Assembly: GCA_016795065.1 (NCBI GenBank)
Contig: JAEUIU010000038.1
Coordinates: forward strand, 62,001-126,000
From: Phycisphaerae bacterium
GTDB lineage: Bacteria; Planctomycetota; Phycisphaerae; Phycisphaerales; SM1A02
DNA length: 64,000 nucleotides
Direction of reading: 5' to 3'
In this document: positions 32,880 through 42,134 of the stretch, piece after piece
Numbering within the stretch: position 1 is the stretch's first letter
Layout of the letters: the number at the start of each line of letters is the position of its first letter
Translations under genes and position numbers: made by a program
The notes under the pieces: generated by a model
Databases searched by the model: none
The model's input: only the letters and a program-made list of their open reading frames with translations
What the model was told of the DNA's origin: nothing

Positions 32880-35371
32880 GCTGCCACCTCCGCTTGCTTG
32901 CCTTTCGCTGCCACCGATGCGTAGACCGCTTCACGTTGCTTCCGCTTGATGATCGGCTTCACATAGAAGGCATAGATCATGCCCGCCACCGAGATGCAGC
33001 AGCCGATGAGCATCGTCCAGACGCCATGTCGGTTGCCGACGCCCAGGACGGTGTAGTTGAGGCCCGACGAGCCTCGGTCCCCTTCGAAACGGGGCTCGTC
33101 CGGCGGATCCCACTGCGATTGGAAATACGCCAAGCCCGCATACTCGACTGGAGCGTTCATGCTGACCGAGACAGGTTCAGTCCACGTCGACGTATCCGTG
33201 TCGCGGAATCGCACCCGACTCATGTAGTCGCGAATGGAGCCCATTTCGCCGGTGAAGCCACCGATGTGCGAGGTCAGGACGAACTCGTCGAGGGCGATGT
33301 TCGCCGGCAGGCCGAGCCGCTGTCGCGAGAAGATGACTTCCATCATCCGCCCGTCGGGCAACCGCACCGTCTGCGGGTTGAAGGGGAACCGCCGCAGGAC
33401 CGCGGCAGGCGAATCGAAGACGTAGGGGTGATAGCGGAACCACTGTGATCCGACGCCGGGAATGTCCACTCGAGCGAGTGAGAACTGAACGCCGGCATCG
33501 CGTTGTCTCTGCGCCTTCGGGACGATGACTGGCTTCCGCTCGGCGATCGCCCGCGGTTGGTACTCCATGACGGCGGCGGCAAGCGTGTCGGAAAGCGGAA
33601 CCGGCTTGCCGACTTCGATCACCGTCGACTGAACACGTTCACCCAGCGAAGAAATGAGTCGAAGCCGCTCGGGCTCGGGGCCTGCCACCAGCGTGACGAA
33701 GGACTTGCCGTGGCCTGGGTGATACTGCACTTCAATCGACGGGTCGCCGATGACCGTCGCAGCGTGCGGGTCCTTCAGGAACTCGTCGGTGACGTCGCGG
33801 GTGAGCGCCGGGTCGCTAAAGACCCATCGGCGATAGGAGCCCTTCGGCGTCTTGATCTCGACGATCGCCACCGAGGCGTTGCCTGTCGAGAAGCCGACCT
33901 CATCCTGCACCGCGATGACGCGATAGGAGTAGAGTCGATCCTGCGGCGCGGCCTTCGGCAGCGGAATGGGCTTGAAGGGAGCGTCGGCGTTCGCGCCGGC
34001 AACGTCGGCGATCGGTTCGGTCACGTCCAGTTCGATCTCCGGAACGTGGAAACGCAGCGACGGCTTGTTCAGGAGGGCGTTGTACGCCTCTTCCGTCGGC
34101 GCCCAGCGGAACTGGACGACACCTTCATCGCCCTTGTTGGACCGCGGATCCAGGGCCAGGAGGGTGTAGTTCTCCTGCTCGCCGCTCTGGGCGGCCACGC
34201 GCAACACCGCCCGCGGATTCGGCGGAGACTGGGCTCCACCATCCTTCCAAAGGGTCTCTTCGAAGGCGTAACGCAGATAGCCGCTGACATTCAGGGTGAG
34301 GTCAGGGAAGGGATCATTGGCCACCGGCGGGATGGCGACGTTGATCGGATCCGCCGGAAGCGGACGGTCGCCCGGCTCCTGCGTGACGAGCGACGTGTCG
34401 CCAACGTAATCGTTGTAGAGCGGCATCCCGTGAATCGGTCGCTGCGTCCACTCGGTGTCGCCGGCCTTGCGAACGTAGAGGGCCCAGGCCTTTTCAAGTT
34501 CCATGCGAAGGTAGAACCACTTCGCGGGGGCGAAGTCGAGCGAAAGGCGAAGGCCATCGTCGACGGTCGCTTTCCCGACGGCCTTGATCGCCCGCTTCAT
34601 CGGCTGTGCCGGATCGCCGGAGGGAATGACGTCTTCGGTGTGCTGCGGATAGCCCGCGAGGAGCTGTCGCATGAAGCTCGCCGGCACGCCGTCGTCGGGT
34701 GCCCCACCGCTGCGGCGGACCATCACGTTGACGGAGTAGGCCCGTTTGGAGTCCGACTCGCCCGAGCGCATCGTCCACTCCGGATCAATCGAACTGATCT
34801 CGAGGTCGTAACGGCGCGTGCCGTCGGTCAGCGAAAAACGCTGGCCGGGACTGGCAATCACCGTGGCTCGGTCAACCACCGCCGGTTGGGCCCCTGCCGC
34901 GGCCGGCCCGAGGAGTTCCGCGGTGACCATGCGCCGGACCACCGGGGCGTCGCCTTCCACCTTGGTGCCGAAATAGATCCAGCACCCCAACATCATCATC
35001 AGGATGCCACCGTGAATGAGCCAGACGCCATAGTTCACGGCCTTCAGCGGAATCCTCCGCAGGGTCGTCACCGTGATGTTGAGGGCCATGAGGACCATGA
35101 GGAGATCGAACGGCCACCAATGGAACCACTCGAACTCGGTCATTTCGAAGGGGCGCCACTGGCGCAACTGGTCGTAGACGAGTTCCCCGTTGCTGGGGAA
35201 GATCACGCCCGCGGAGCCGATCGAGCAGTAGACGAACAGGATCGACATCAGAACGATGCCGAACCGAACGCTGGAGAAGAGGGCCAGCGGGAAAGCCAAG
35301 AGACCTCCGCCCGCGCTGGGGCGAGATGGTGCGGTCACGGCAGCGGATGTGGGAGCAGGCGAATCTGACAT
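32876..35371 (-). CDS. resB: ResB-like cytochrome c biogenesis protein
   Basis: The start is ATG 35371, giving 831 aa; an open frame upstream to 35638 has no signal or Shine-Dalgarno and is not used. The N terminus has Pro/Ser-rich residues, then three membrane spans (about 25-50, 85-105, 120-140). A very large periplasmic region of about 600 residues follows, then a final span near residue 790 before a basic tail. This is the ResB/Ccs1 topology: ResB holds the apocytochrome and works with CcsA, encoded by the overlapping next gene. The periplasmic insertion is longer than in Bacillus or cyanobacterial ResB. Clients may include the pentaheme protein at 7360-9696. Confidence 0.88.
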   Translation of the reverse strand: MSDSPAPTSAAVTAPSRPSAGGGLLAFPLALFSSVRFGIVLMSILFVYCSIGSAGVIFPSNGELVYDQLRQWRPFEMTEFEWFHWWPFDLLMVLMALNITVTTLRRIPLKAVNYGVWLIHGGILMMMLGCWIYFGTKVEGDAPVVRRMVTAELLGPAAAGAQPAVVDRATVIASPGQRFSLTDGTRRYDLEISSIDPEWTMRSGESDSKRAYSVNVMVRRSGGAPDDGVPASFMRQLLAGYPQHTEDVIPSGDPAQPMKRAIKAVGKATVDDGLRLSLDFAPAKWFYLRMELEKAWALYVRKAGDTEWTQRPIHGMPLYNDYVGDTSLVTQEPGDRPLPADPINVAIPPVANDPFPDLTLNVSGYLRYAFEETLWKDGGAQSPPNPRAVLRVAAQSGEQENYTLLALDPRSNKGDEGVVQFRWAPTEEAYNALLNKPSLRFHVPEIELDVTEPIADVAGANADAPFKPIPLPKAAPQDRLYSYRVIAVQDEVGFSTGNASVAIVEIKTPKGSYRRWVFSDPALTRDVTDEFLKDPHAATVIGDPSIEVQYHPGHGKSFVTLVAGPEPERLRLISSLGERVQSTVIEVGKPVPLSDTLAAAVMEYQPRAIAERKPVIVPKAQRQRDAGVQFSLARVDIPGVGSQWFRYHPYVFDSPAAVLRRFPFNPQTVRLPDGRMMEVIFSRQRLGLPANIALDEFVLTSHIGGFTGEMGSIRDYMSRVRFRDTDTSTWTEPVSVSMNAPVEYAGLAYFQSQWDPPDEPRFEGDRGSSGLNYTVLGVGNRHGVWTMLIGCCISVAGMIYAFYVKPIIKRKQREAVYASVAAKGKQAEVAA

Positions 35372-35858
35372 CGGAGCGTTCTCACCACGGCGTTTCGAGA
35401 GCGCCGAACGGGGCATTGACCTGATATCGGTCGTTGCCTTTGGAGGAGACGAAGAGAAGTTCGCGTGAGGACTCCACCGATGATGGTGGAGGTCGATCGC
35501 GGCGAAGGTTCCGCCGGCGCTCGCCTCACCACCGTTGTTTCGCCCCTTCAAGAAGGGACAACAAGGGAAGAAGCACGCCGAAGGAACGGAAGTACACGGA
35601 TGGTAGCGGTGTCCGCCGCGACTATCATCCGCCCCCACCGAGTGCGGGCTGGTCCGGTTCTGATTCGGAATCTGCTTCCGGTTCCGGTTCGGCTGCCGAG
35701 ATCACTAGTTTCGCATCCCGCGCAGCGCATGAGCCGGGGGAATCCACCCAACTCCGCTCCTACTTCTGCCCCGACGTCGTCCGCAACGCTGATCCTAGAA
35801 CCACGCAACCATCCGGTTGGCCGCCTCCTTGGCCAACGTCTCTTGGAGTTTCGCATCC
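35372..35858. other. 487-bp divergent intergenic region
   Basis: No convincing gene is found. The stretch separates resB (minus) from the cyclophilin gene (plus) and must hold both promoters. Small dyads occur (CCACC-N6-GGTGG near 35473; CAACC-N4-GGTTG near 35810) and a GGTTCC-type direct repeat near 35680, but no confident -10/-35 pair. Open frames crossing it have poor composition for coding. Confidence 0.6.
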
Positions 35859-36689
35859 ATGCCGTCTCACTACAGCCGTTCCCTGTTCGCCCTCGTCCGT
35901 CCTCTCTTGGTATCCGCCTTGGTTCTCGGCGCCGCCGCAGCGGCCTCCGCCCAGGACCGAACTCCACCAGCCGCACCGCCCGCGACACCGGAAACGAAGC
36001 CGACGTCTCCTCCGGCTGTCCCGGAACTCGGCAACCGACCGTCAAAGCCAGCTGAGAAGCCCGCCGAGAAGCCAGCCGAGAAGCCCAAGGAGGGTGGTGA
36101 CACGACGACCGCGAAGCCGGCCGGCCCAGCTCTGGAATACGTGCAAATGTCCACGTCGATGGGCACCGTGGTCCTCGAACTGAACCGCGAAAAGGCTCCC
36201 ATCAGCGTCGAGAATTTCCTGAGCTACGTCGACAAGGGCTTCTACGCCGGGACCATCTTCCACCGCGTCATTCCGACGTTCGTGATCCAGGGCGGCGGAT
36301 TCACCGCAGACATGACCCAGAAGGCCACCGAGAAGCCAATTCAGAACGAATGGCAGAATGGCCTGAAGAACGTGCGCGGTTCCCTTTCGATGGCCCGGAC
36401 CCCCGAACCCCACTCGGCCACCACCCAGTTCTTCATCAACGTGGCCGACAATACCGACGGCTCGATGAACAACCTCGATCAGCCGCGTGGCGGCGCTGCC
36501 TACGCGGTCTTTGGCCGAGTCTTCTCCGGCATGGAAGTCGTCGATCAGATCAAGGACGTGCCGACGGGTTCCGTCACCGCGACGACCCCGCAGGGCAAGG
36601 CCCCGATGAGTAACGTCCCGAAGACCCCCGTCGTCATCGTGAAGATGACCCGCATCTCGGCCGAAGAGGCCAAGAAGACCGTCAAGTAA
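35859..36689 (+). CDS. Exported cyclophilin-type peptidyl-prolyl isomerase
   Basis: The start ATG 35859 has GGAG about 11 bases upstream and opens a signal peptide (residues 1-29, cleavage after ASA). A Pro/Ala-rich linker follows with three tandem PAEK repeats. The cyclophilin domain runs from about residue 92: SVENFLSYVDKGFYAGTIFH, RVIPTFVIQGGG (active-site Arg and Phe/Gln region), SMARTPEPHSATTQFFIN and a shortened C terminus. These residues are the substrate pocket of bacterial cyclophilins, which catalyse proline isomerisation during folding in the periplasm. A strong hairpin at 36730 ends the transcript. The gene is single. Confidence 0.93.
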   Translation: MPSHYSRSLFALVRPLLVSALVLGAAAAASAQDRTPPAAPPATPETKPTSPPAVPELGNRPSKPAEKPAEKPAEKPKEGGDTTTAKPAGPALEYVQMSTSMGTVVLELNREKAPISVENFLSYVDKGFYAGTIFHRVIPTFVIQGGGFTADMTQKATEKPIQNEWQNGLKNVRGSLSMARTPEPHSATTQFFINVADNTDGSMNNLDQPRGGAAYAVFGRVFSGMEVVDQIKDVPTGSVTATTPQGKAPMSNVPKTPVVIVKMTRISAEEAKKTVK

Positions 36690-36729
36690 ACATTCGAGGG
36701 ATCGCGAACCCTCACACCAAGGACACTCC

Positions 36730-36755
36730 AAGGGCCAGCCTCAGGGCTGGCCCTT
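36730..36755. terminator. Strong bidirectional hairpin terminator
   Basis: An 11-bp perfect stem (36730-36740 with 36745-36755) with the 4-nt loop TCAG. It lies 40 bases past the cyclophilin stop and 18 bases before the convergent aldehyde dehydrogenase stop at 36773, so it can end both transcripts. It is GC-rich and has only a short T-containing tail (GTTCGTTCG). Confidence 0.75.
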
Positions 36756-36772
36756 GTTCGTTCGATGGAATG

Positions 36773-38332
36773 TCACTCGCCGAACTTGATGCCTTGGGCT
36801 AGGGGCAGCTCACGTCCGAAGTTGATGGTGCAGGTCTGCCGACGCATGTACTGCTTCCAGGAGTCCGACCCGGACTCACGCCCGCCGCCGGTGTCCTTCT
36901 CACCACCGAAGGCGCCGCCGATCTCGGCTCCGCTCGTGCCGATGTTGACGTTGGCGATGCCGCAGTCGCTGCCGTCGGCGGAGAGGAACCGCTCGGCACT
37001 CCGCACGCTGTCGGTGAAGATTGCACTCGACAGCCCCTGGTCGACGCCGTTCTGCAGTTCGATCGCCTCGTCGAGGGATCCAACGCTGAAGACGTAGAGG
37101 ATCGGGGCGAAGGTCTCTTCCTTCGCGATGGCGGGCACGCCACTTCCCTTCGGCACGCGCACGATGGTCGGCTCGACGAAGTGCCCCGGCTGGTTGGCGA
37201 AGCGGGCCATGCCCGGCAGACCTCCGCAGAGAATCTCGCATCCTTCGGCCTGAGCCTTCTCGATCGCCGATCGCATCGCATCGACCGCTCCCTGATGAAC
37301 GAGCGGCCCCATGAGCGTGCCCTCCTTGAGCGGATCACCGATCGGGACGCTCTTGTAGGCCTTCACCAGCCGCTGAAGCAGTCCATCCACGATCGACTCA
37401 TGGACGAGGAGACGGCGGGTGGTCGTGCAGCGCTGACCGGCGGTGCCGACGGCGCCGAAGACCACGCCGCGGGTGACCAGGTCCATGTCCGCGTCCGGCA
37501 TGACGATGATCGCGTTGTTGCCGCCGAGTTCGAGGAGGCAACGGCCCAGGCGCTGGGCCACCACGGTTCCGATGCGCCGACCCATGCGACAGGATCCGGT
37601 CGCGCTGATGAGCGGGAGACGGCGATCCGCGGTCATCGTCTCGCCGACCTCCTGGTCGCTTCCGATGATGAGGCCGAAGAGGTCTGCTGGATCGACACCG
37701 GCAGGCCGGAAGATGTCTTGCGAGCGCATCACCTCGCGGGCGAGATCGTTGGTCGCAATGGCGACGAGCGGCGTGATGCAGCTCGGCTTCCAGATGCAGG
37801 CGTTTCCGCAGACCGCGGCGAGCATGGAGTTCCACGCCCAGACGGCCGCTGGGAAGTTGAAGGCCGTGATGATGCCGATGGTCCCGAGCGGATGCCACTG
37901 CTCGTACATCCGATGCTGGGCCCGCTCGCTGTGCATGGAGAGGCCGTAGAGCTGGCGCGAAAGTCCCACGGCGAAGTCGGCGATGTCAATCGCCTCTTGG
38001 ATCTCGCCCATGCCCTCGGGCCGGATCTTGCCCATCTCCAGCGAAACCAGGGCCCCGAGATCGGCGCAGCGCTCGCGGAAGGCGTTGCCGATCCGCCGCA
38101 CGATTTCGCCCCGCTTCGGCGCGGGAAGGCGACGCCAGTGCCGCTGCGTGGCTTCGGCCCGCGCGACCACGTCCTCGTAGGTCGCCCGCGATTCGAGCTT
38201 CACGTGGGCGAGCGTCTCACCGGTTGCCGGATTCTCCGTCGCAACGGTGCCATGACCGCCGGAGGCGGCGAGCCGAGGGTGCTTGTCGAGGCCAAGTCGG
38301 GAGAGGGTCGGATGCATGGGAAAGGACAGCAT
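36773..38332 (-). CDS. ALDH7-family aldehyde dehydrogenase (aminoadipate semialdehyde type)
   Basis: A 519-aa NAD(P)-dependent aldehyde dehydrogenase. Key residues are Asn159 (AFNFPAAVWAWN), Glu268 in LELGGNN and the nucleophile Cys302 in GTAGQRCTTTRR. The C-terminal signature GTSGAEIGGAFGGEKDTGGG is characteristic of the antiquitin/ALDH7 group, which oxidises alpha-aminoadipate semialdehyde in lysine degradation and other aldehydes under stress. Length and motifs match full-length family members. The start may be ATG 38332 or the Met at 38317; neither has a clear Shine-Dalgarno. No lysine-catabolism gene is adjacent, so the true substrate is not settled. Confidence 0.93.
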   Translation of the reverse strand: MLSFPMHPTLSRLGLDKHPRLAASGGHGTVATENPATGETLAHVKLESRATYEDVVARAEATQRHWRRLPAPKRGEIVRRIGNAFRERCADLGALVSLEMGKIRPEGMGEIQEAIDIADFAVGLSRQLYGLSMHSERAQHRMYEQWHPLGTIGIITAFNFPAAVWAWNSMLAAVCGNACIWKPSCITPLVAIATNDLAREVMRSQDIFRPAGVDPADLFGLIIGSDQEVGETMTADRRLPLISATGSCRMGRRIGTVVAQRLGRCLLELGGNNAIIVMPDADMDLVTRGVVFGAVGTAGQRCTTTRRLLVHESIVDGLLQRLVKAYKSVPIGDPLKEGTLMGPLVHQGAVDAMRSAIEKAQAEGCEILCGGLPGMARFANQPGHFVEPTIVRVPKGSGVPAIAKEETFAPILYVFSVGSLDEAIELQNGVDQGLSSAIFTDSVRSAERFLSADGSDCGIANVNIGTSGAEIGGAFGGEKDTGGGRESGSDSWKQYMRRQTCTINFGRELPLAQGIKFGE

Positions 38333-38495
38333 ACGGCGCAGTGGGCGCCGTGAAACGCGTCCGCGGCGACGACAATCACAGGAGTTGCCCGCAACCAGGG
38401 AACGCTGTTGCCGCTATGAGCCGTTGGCCGGATCATGTCGCATTGGGCCGCATTGGGCCATTCGCTTCGACCTCGGACCCCGTTCAGGAAACGCC

Positions 38496-39752
38496 ATGCA
38501 ACACCTCCCTCGCCGTGACTTCGTCGCTCTAGCCACCATCGGAGCCACCATGGGCGTCGCCGGGCTGGCCGCAAGTCGAAAGGCGTTTGCCATGCCACAG
38601 GACACCAAAGCGCCCACCGCGGCGAAGGCCGCCAAGCCTCTCCGGATCCTCATTTTCGGGGGCACCGCTTTCCTCGGACCGGAGGTCGTCGAAGCTGCCA
38701 CCGCCCGCGGCCACACCCTGACCCTCTTCAACCGCGGCAAGACGCGCCCTGGCCTCTTCCCCACCATCGAGAAACTGCGTGGCGACCGAGATCCGAAGAA
38801 GGACGAGGGCCTGAAATCGATTGAATCTGCCATCGCCGCCGGACGCGAGTGGGACGTGGTCATCGACAACAGCGGGTACTTCCCGCGCCATGTGAAGGCC
38901 TCGGCCGAGTTGCTCGCCCCCAAGGTGAAGCAGTACATCTATATCTCGAGCATCAGTGCCTTCAAGGACGGCGCCCCGCCCAACTCCGACGAGAGCTATC
39001 CGGTCGCCCAACTCGCCGATCCGACCGTCGAGACGATGGGCGATGGGTTCCAGAACTACGGCGGCCTGAAGGCCCTGTGCGAACAGGCGGCCGAAGCCGC
39101 GATGCCCGGCCGCGTCGCCAACATCCGCCCGGGCTTCATCGTCGGACCCGGCGACTGGACCGGCCGTTTCAGCTACTGGCCGCTGCGTGCCCGCGATGGC
39201 GGCGAGATGCTCGCTCCGGGAACGCCCAGCGACCCGGTCCAGTGGATCGACGTGCGCGATCTCGCCGACTGGATGGTGCGTTGCGCTGAAGCGAGCGTGA
39301 TGGGCGTCTTCATCGCTACCGGCCCCAAGAAGCCCGGCACGATCGGCGAGATCGTCGACACCAGCATTCGCGTCGCGAAGGACACCTCGAAGGCCAAGGC
39401 CGTCGACACGACAGCAACATGGGTACCCGCTGACTTCCTCGATTCGCAGAGCCTCTCCGCTGGCGGCGACCTTCCGATCTGGATCCCGCCGCAAGGCGAG
39501 GCTGCCGGATTCCACCAGTGGAATGTCGGCAAGGCCGTCGCCGCTGGCCTGACCTTCCGCCCGCTCGACGAGACGGTGCGCGGCATCTACACATGGATTG
39601 ACAACCTCAGCGCCGAGGAGCGAGCCAAGGTGCGACCAGCGGGCATGAAGCGAGAACGCGAGAAGGAGGTTCTCGCGGCCTGGCATGCGAAGGGTGCGGA
39701 GAAGGCCTCTGCCACCAGTGCACCCGCTTCGGGCGGCGAAAAGAAGTCCTGA
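38496..39752 (+). CDS. Tat-exported SDR/NAD-dependent epimerase
   Basis: The start is ATG 38496 with AGGAA seven bases upstream; the longer open frame from 38283 is rejected. The 418-aa protein opens with a twin-arginine signal (PRRDFVALATIGA, cleavage near AFA at residue 32), so the folded, cofactor-bound enzyme is probably sent across the membrane by Tat. The Rossmann fold starts at ILIFGGTAFLG (51-61) and the active site has YxxxK (Tyr188, Lys192, in YGGLK). It belongs to the extended SDR epimerase/dehydratase class; the sugar or other substrate is unknown. The C-terminal 30 residues are Ala/Lys-rich. An NAD-type enzyme outside the cytoplasm is unusual but recurrent in planctomycetes. Confidence 0.85.
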   Translation: MQHLPRRDFVALATIGATMGVAGLAASRKAFAMPQDTKAPTAAKAAKPLRILIFGGTAFLGPEVVEAATARGHTLTLFNRGKTRPGLFPTIEKLRGDRDPKKDEGLKSIESAIAAGREWDVVIDNSGYFPRHVKASAELLAPKVKQYIYISSISAFKDGAPPNSDESYPVAQLADPTVETMGDGFQNYGGLKALCEQAAEAAMPGRVANIRPGFIVGPGDWTGRFSYWPLRARDGGEMLAPGTPSDPVQWIDVRDLADWMVRCAEASVMGVFIATGPKKPGTIGEIVDTSIRVAKDTSKAKAVDTTATWVPADFLDSQSLSAGGDLPIWIPPQGEAAGFHQWNVGKAVAAGLTFRPLDETVRGIYTWIDNLSAEERAKVRPAGMKREREKEVLAAWHAKGAEKASATSAPASGGEKKS

Positions 39753-39787
39753 CCGTCGTCCGATCTCGGCGCAGACCGTCTTGTCCT

Positions 39788-41725
39788 CTACCGCGATCCG
39801 CCGGACTTCGGCATGTCGAGGTCATCGCGATCACGTCCCGTGGGGACGTGAATTCGGCTGAGTTCGCCACCGAGCGTGGCACCGTCGATCTCGGCTTTGG
39901 TCAGTTCGACGTCGCTCGTGCCATCGGCATTGACGTCGGTAAGCCGCTGACCGCCGGTTGAGGGCAGCGCGTCGCGGTCGATGAAGTCGAGCACGCCGAA
40001 TCCGCCGAACTCACTCACATAGGCAGCCGCACCGCCGACCCGCTGCGGGAACAGGTACTTGACGGGGCCTTCGATGCGCATCGCCCCGACCGCCCGGAGT
40101 CCACCAAGGTCCGGGTCCATGGCGACGCCTCCCACCGTTCCGAGGACGTCGATACCGTCTTCGTGCCAAATCCACAGCTTGCCGTCGAAGGACTCGACGC
40201 CATGGATGGAGCCGCCGGTGTTGGGTCGCCATGTCAACCCGGCCGCGGTGGACGGTGTGGTTGGGCTTGCCGCTCCACCTGCATCCGCTTCAGGCTTCGC
40301 CTCGCTGGTAGCTGCCGGTCGTGCGGTGCTCGATGTGATGAGAACACTCTTGCGATCAGCCGACACCGTCGCCCGTCCCCAACCGCCTGCAACGCTGTCT
40401 CGGGTGCCGACTTCCATCGGCAGCGGCTGATTCACCAACGCGACGTCGTCGCCGATGGTGTAAAGCCAAGATCCCTCGTCGCCACCAGCGAGAATCCGCC
40501 GTCGATCGGTCGAGGCATATGTCAGTCGACTCGGTTCGCGCCGCGCCTTGTGGAAGGTGTCGGCCTCGCCGCGGCCATCGGCTCTCCATCGGTAGAGGGC
40601 CCGGCCAAAGCTCCCGACGACGGCGTAGTCGTTGTCGGTGATGGCCGCGATGTCGCGGGCGCCCTTCACGGCGATGAACGTGGGTTCGCCAAGCGTCAGG
40701 CCCTCAGGTCCGCGCGACACGCTGAAGGCGACGATGTCCGTGTCGGTGACCGCGAAGACCGTCCCGTAGAGGAGTTTGACCCTCCGAACGGTCCCGGGAA
40801 CGGCTCGCGAATCGATCTCGCGCACGTCCCGGCCCATCAGGCCGACCTGGGCCCCGGCGTCGGACTGCAGAATGAAGGTGAAGAGGCCGCTTTCGCCAAC
40901 GCGCTGGGCCTCGTCGATGGAAACCGGATCGATGCGACTGGCCGCTCCGACGAAGCGACCGGAGGTGATCTCATACACCCTTCGGCCGACGGAAGCGACC
41001 ATGCCGGCGTCGGTCGCGACGACCGGCCCAACGAGTTCGCGCGGATTGCCGCCGGTGGTCTCGGCGATGACGCCGGCCAGGAACGGCGCCGGGGGGACGT
41101 ACGCGTCACGTTCCTTCATCACCGCCGTGGCCTCTTCCGCGTTCGTCCAGAGGAATGGACGGGCAACCTTTGACCAGGGCACGATGCCTTCGTCGCCCGA
41201 GATCCAGATCTCGCCGCCGGCAACACTCACCGCTCGCGGGGCGAAGCCGATCTCTTGCGTACGGCGCGTTGCGGTCACCTCTGGGAGCTCGGGGTTGGCG
41301 AGGGAGATGCGCAGCACCGCCGTTCCGCCGAGGACCGCGACCAGTTCGGGCGACCCTGGCACCTCGACCAAGTCGACCGCCCCACCGGAGGTGCCGAAGG
41401 GCAGCAGCTCGAGGCTATTCAGGACGGTGCTTGTGGTGGTCGACGCGGTGAGAAGCGAGTTGGAGAAGGTCGCGTAGGCATACTCGCCGCGCACGATGAC
41501 GCGGTGATGCGTTCCGCCGATGTGATGCTTGATGACCAAGACGGGCGGCGGCTTCGGCGCGTTCCGCTTGGCAGCCTGCTCGTCGGCATAGCTCGACTCG
41601 GTCGTGCAAGCAACCTGGATCGAGGCCAGGCTGAGAATGCCGGTCAGGATCGCGCGGGCGGCAAGGCCGCGCGGCAACGAGGAGGCGGCGCCGGTGGAGG
41701 GACGCGGGTGCTGCTTGAGTGTCAT
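39788..41725 (-). CDS. Hypothetical exported beta-propeller-like protein
   Basis: The start ATG 41725 gives a 645-aa protein; an in-frame start at 41782 would add 19 residues of weak composition. A signal peptide (hydrophobic core about 26-41, ILTGILSLASIQVA) ends at a cysteine (QVAC), so lipidation is possible but the lipobox is poor. The rest consists of repeated beta strands with Gly-Asp turns (for example VAVLGGTAVLRI, YAVVGSFGRALYRW), as in LVIVD or WD40-like propeller proteins. No enzyme motif is seen. It converges with the Tat-exported epimerase gene and is divergent from the small TPR gene. Likely cell surface. Confidence 0.7.
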   Translation of the reverse strand: MTLKQHPRPSTGAASSLPRGLAARAILTGILSLASIQVACTTESSYADEQAAKRNAPKPPPVLVIKHHIGGTHHRVIVRGEYAYATFSNSLLTASTTTSTVLNSLELLPFGTSGGAVDLVEVPGSPELVAVLGGTAVLRISLANPELPEVTATRRTQEIGFAPRAVSVAGGEIWISGDEGIVPWSKVARPFLWTNAEEATAVMKERDAYVPPAPFLAGVIAETTGGNPRELVGPVVATDAGMVASVGRRVYEITSGRFVGAASRIDPVSIDEAQRVGESGLFTFILQSDAGAQVGLMGRDVREIDSRAVPGTVRRVKLLYGTVFAVTDTDIVAFSVSRGPEGLTLGEPTFIAVKGARDIAAITDNDYAVVGSFGRALYRWRADGRGEADTFHKARREPSRLTYASTDRRRILAGGDEGSWLYTIGDDVALVNQPLPMEVGTRDSVAGGWGRATVSADRKSVLITSSTARPAATSEAKPEADAGGAASPTTPSTAAGLTWRPNTGGSIHGVESFDGKLWIWHEDGIDVLGTVGGVAMDPDLGGLRAVGAMRIEGPVKYLFPQRVGGAAAYVSEFGGFGVLDFIDRDALPSTGGQRLTDVNADGTSDVELTKAEIDGATLGGELSRIHVPTGRDRDDLDMPKSGGSR

Positions 41726-41810
41726 GGCGTAGCAATGGACGGAAGAGCGAACAGGAGCACAGCCCGCCCCACGAAAAGGCACGATACCATCAGCGTCGAC
41801 GAATCCCGCC

Positions 41811-42122
41811 GTGTCCGATCGACTCGCCCAACTTCTGAAACTCCTCGAGGCCGACCCGGCCGACGCATTCTGTCTTTACGGCGTCGCCCAGGAGTACGCC
41901 CGGCGCGGCAACGCCGACGAAGCGGTTCGGTGGTACGACCGTTGTCTGGGAGTCGATCCTCTGTACTGCTATGCCTACTTTCACAAGGCCAAAGCGCTCG
42001 AGGAACTCGACCGGGTCTCCGACGCGGTTGCGACCCTGCGGGCGGGGCTCGAGAAGGCCAAGTCTGCTCGCGACGGACAGGCGATCAATGAGATCGCCGC
42101 GTATCTAGACGAACTCACCTAA
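41811..42122 (+). CDS. Small TPR protein
   Basis: A 103-aa protein with start GTG 41811. It contains two tetratricopeptide repeats (AFCLYGVAQEYARRGNADEA and CYAYFHKAKALEELDRVSDA), followed by a helix rich in Glu/Asp. Such small proteins usually act as adaptors. It is the first gene of a plus-strand run leading to recX and cdsA, 12 bases before recX. Partner unknown. Confidence 0.8.
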   Translation: MSDRLAQLLKLLEADPADAFCLYGVAQEYARRGNADEAVRWYDRCLGVDPLYCYAYFHKAKALEELDRVSDAVATLRAGLEKAKSARDGQAINEIAAYLDELT

Positions 42123-42134
42123 CGAGTCGCTCAC

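Noticed and set aside
30450..32924. 824-codon open frame on the plus strand across the sigma factor and ccsA
   Set aside because: It is antisense to well-supported genes. High GC makes long antisense frames common; the residue mix (Arg, His, Asp, Glu rich) is typical of such shadows.
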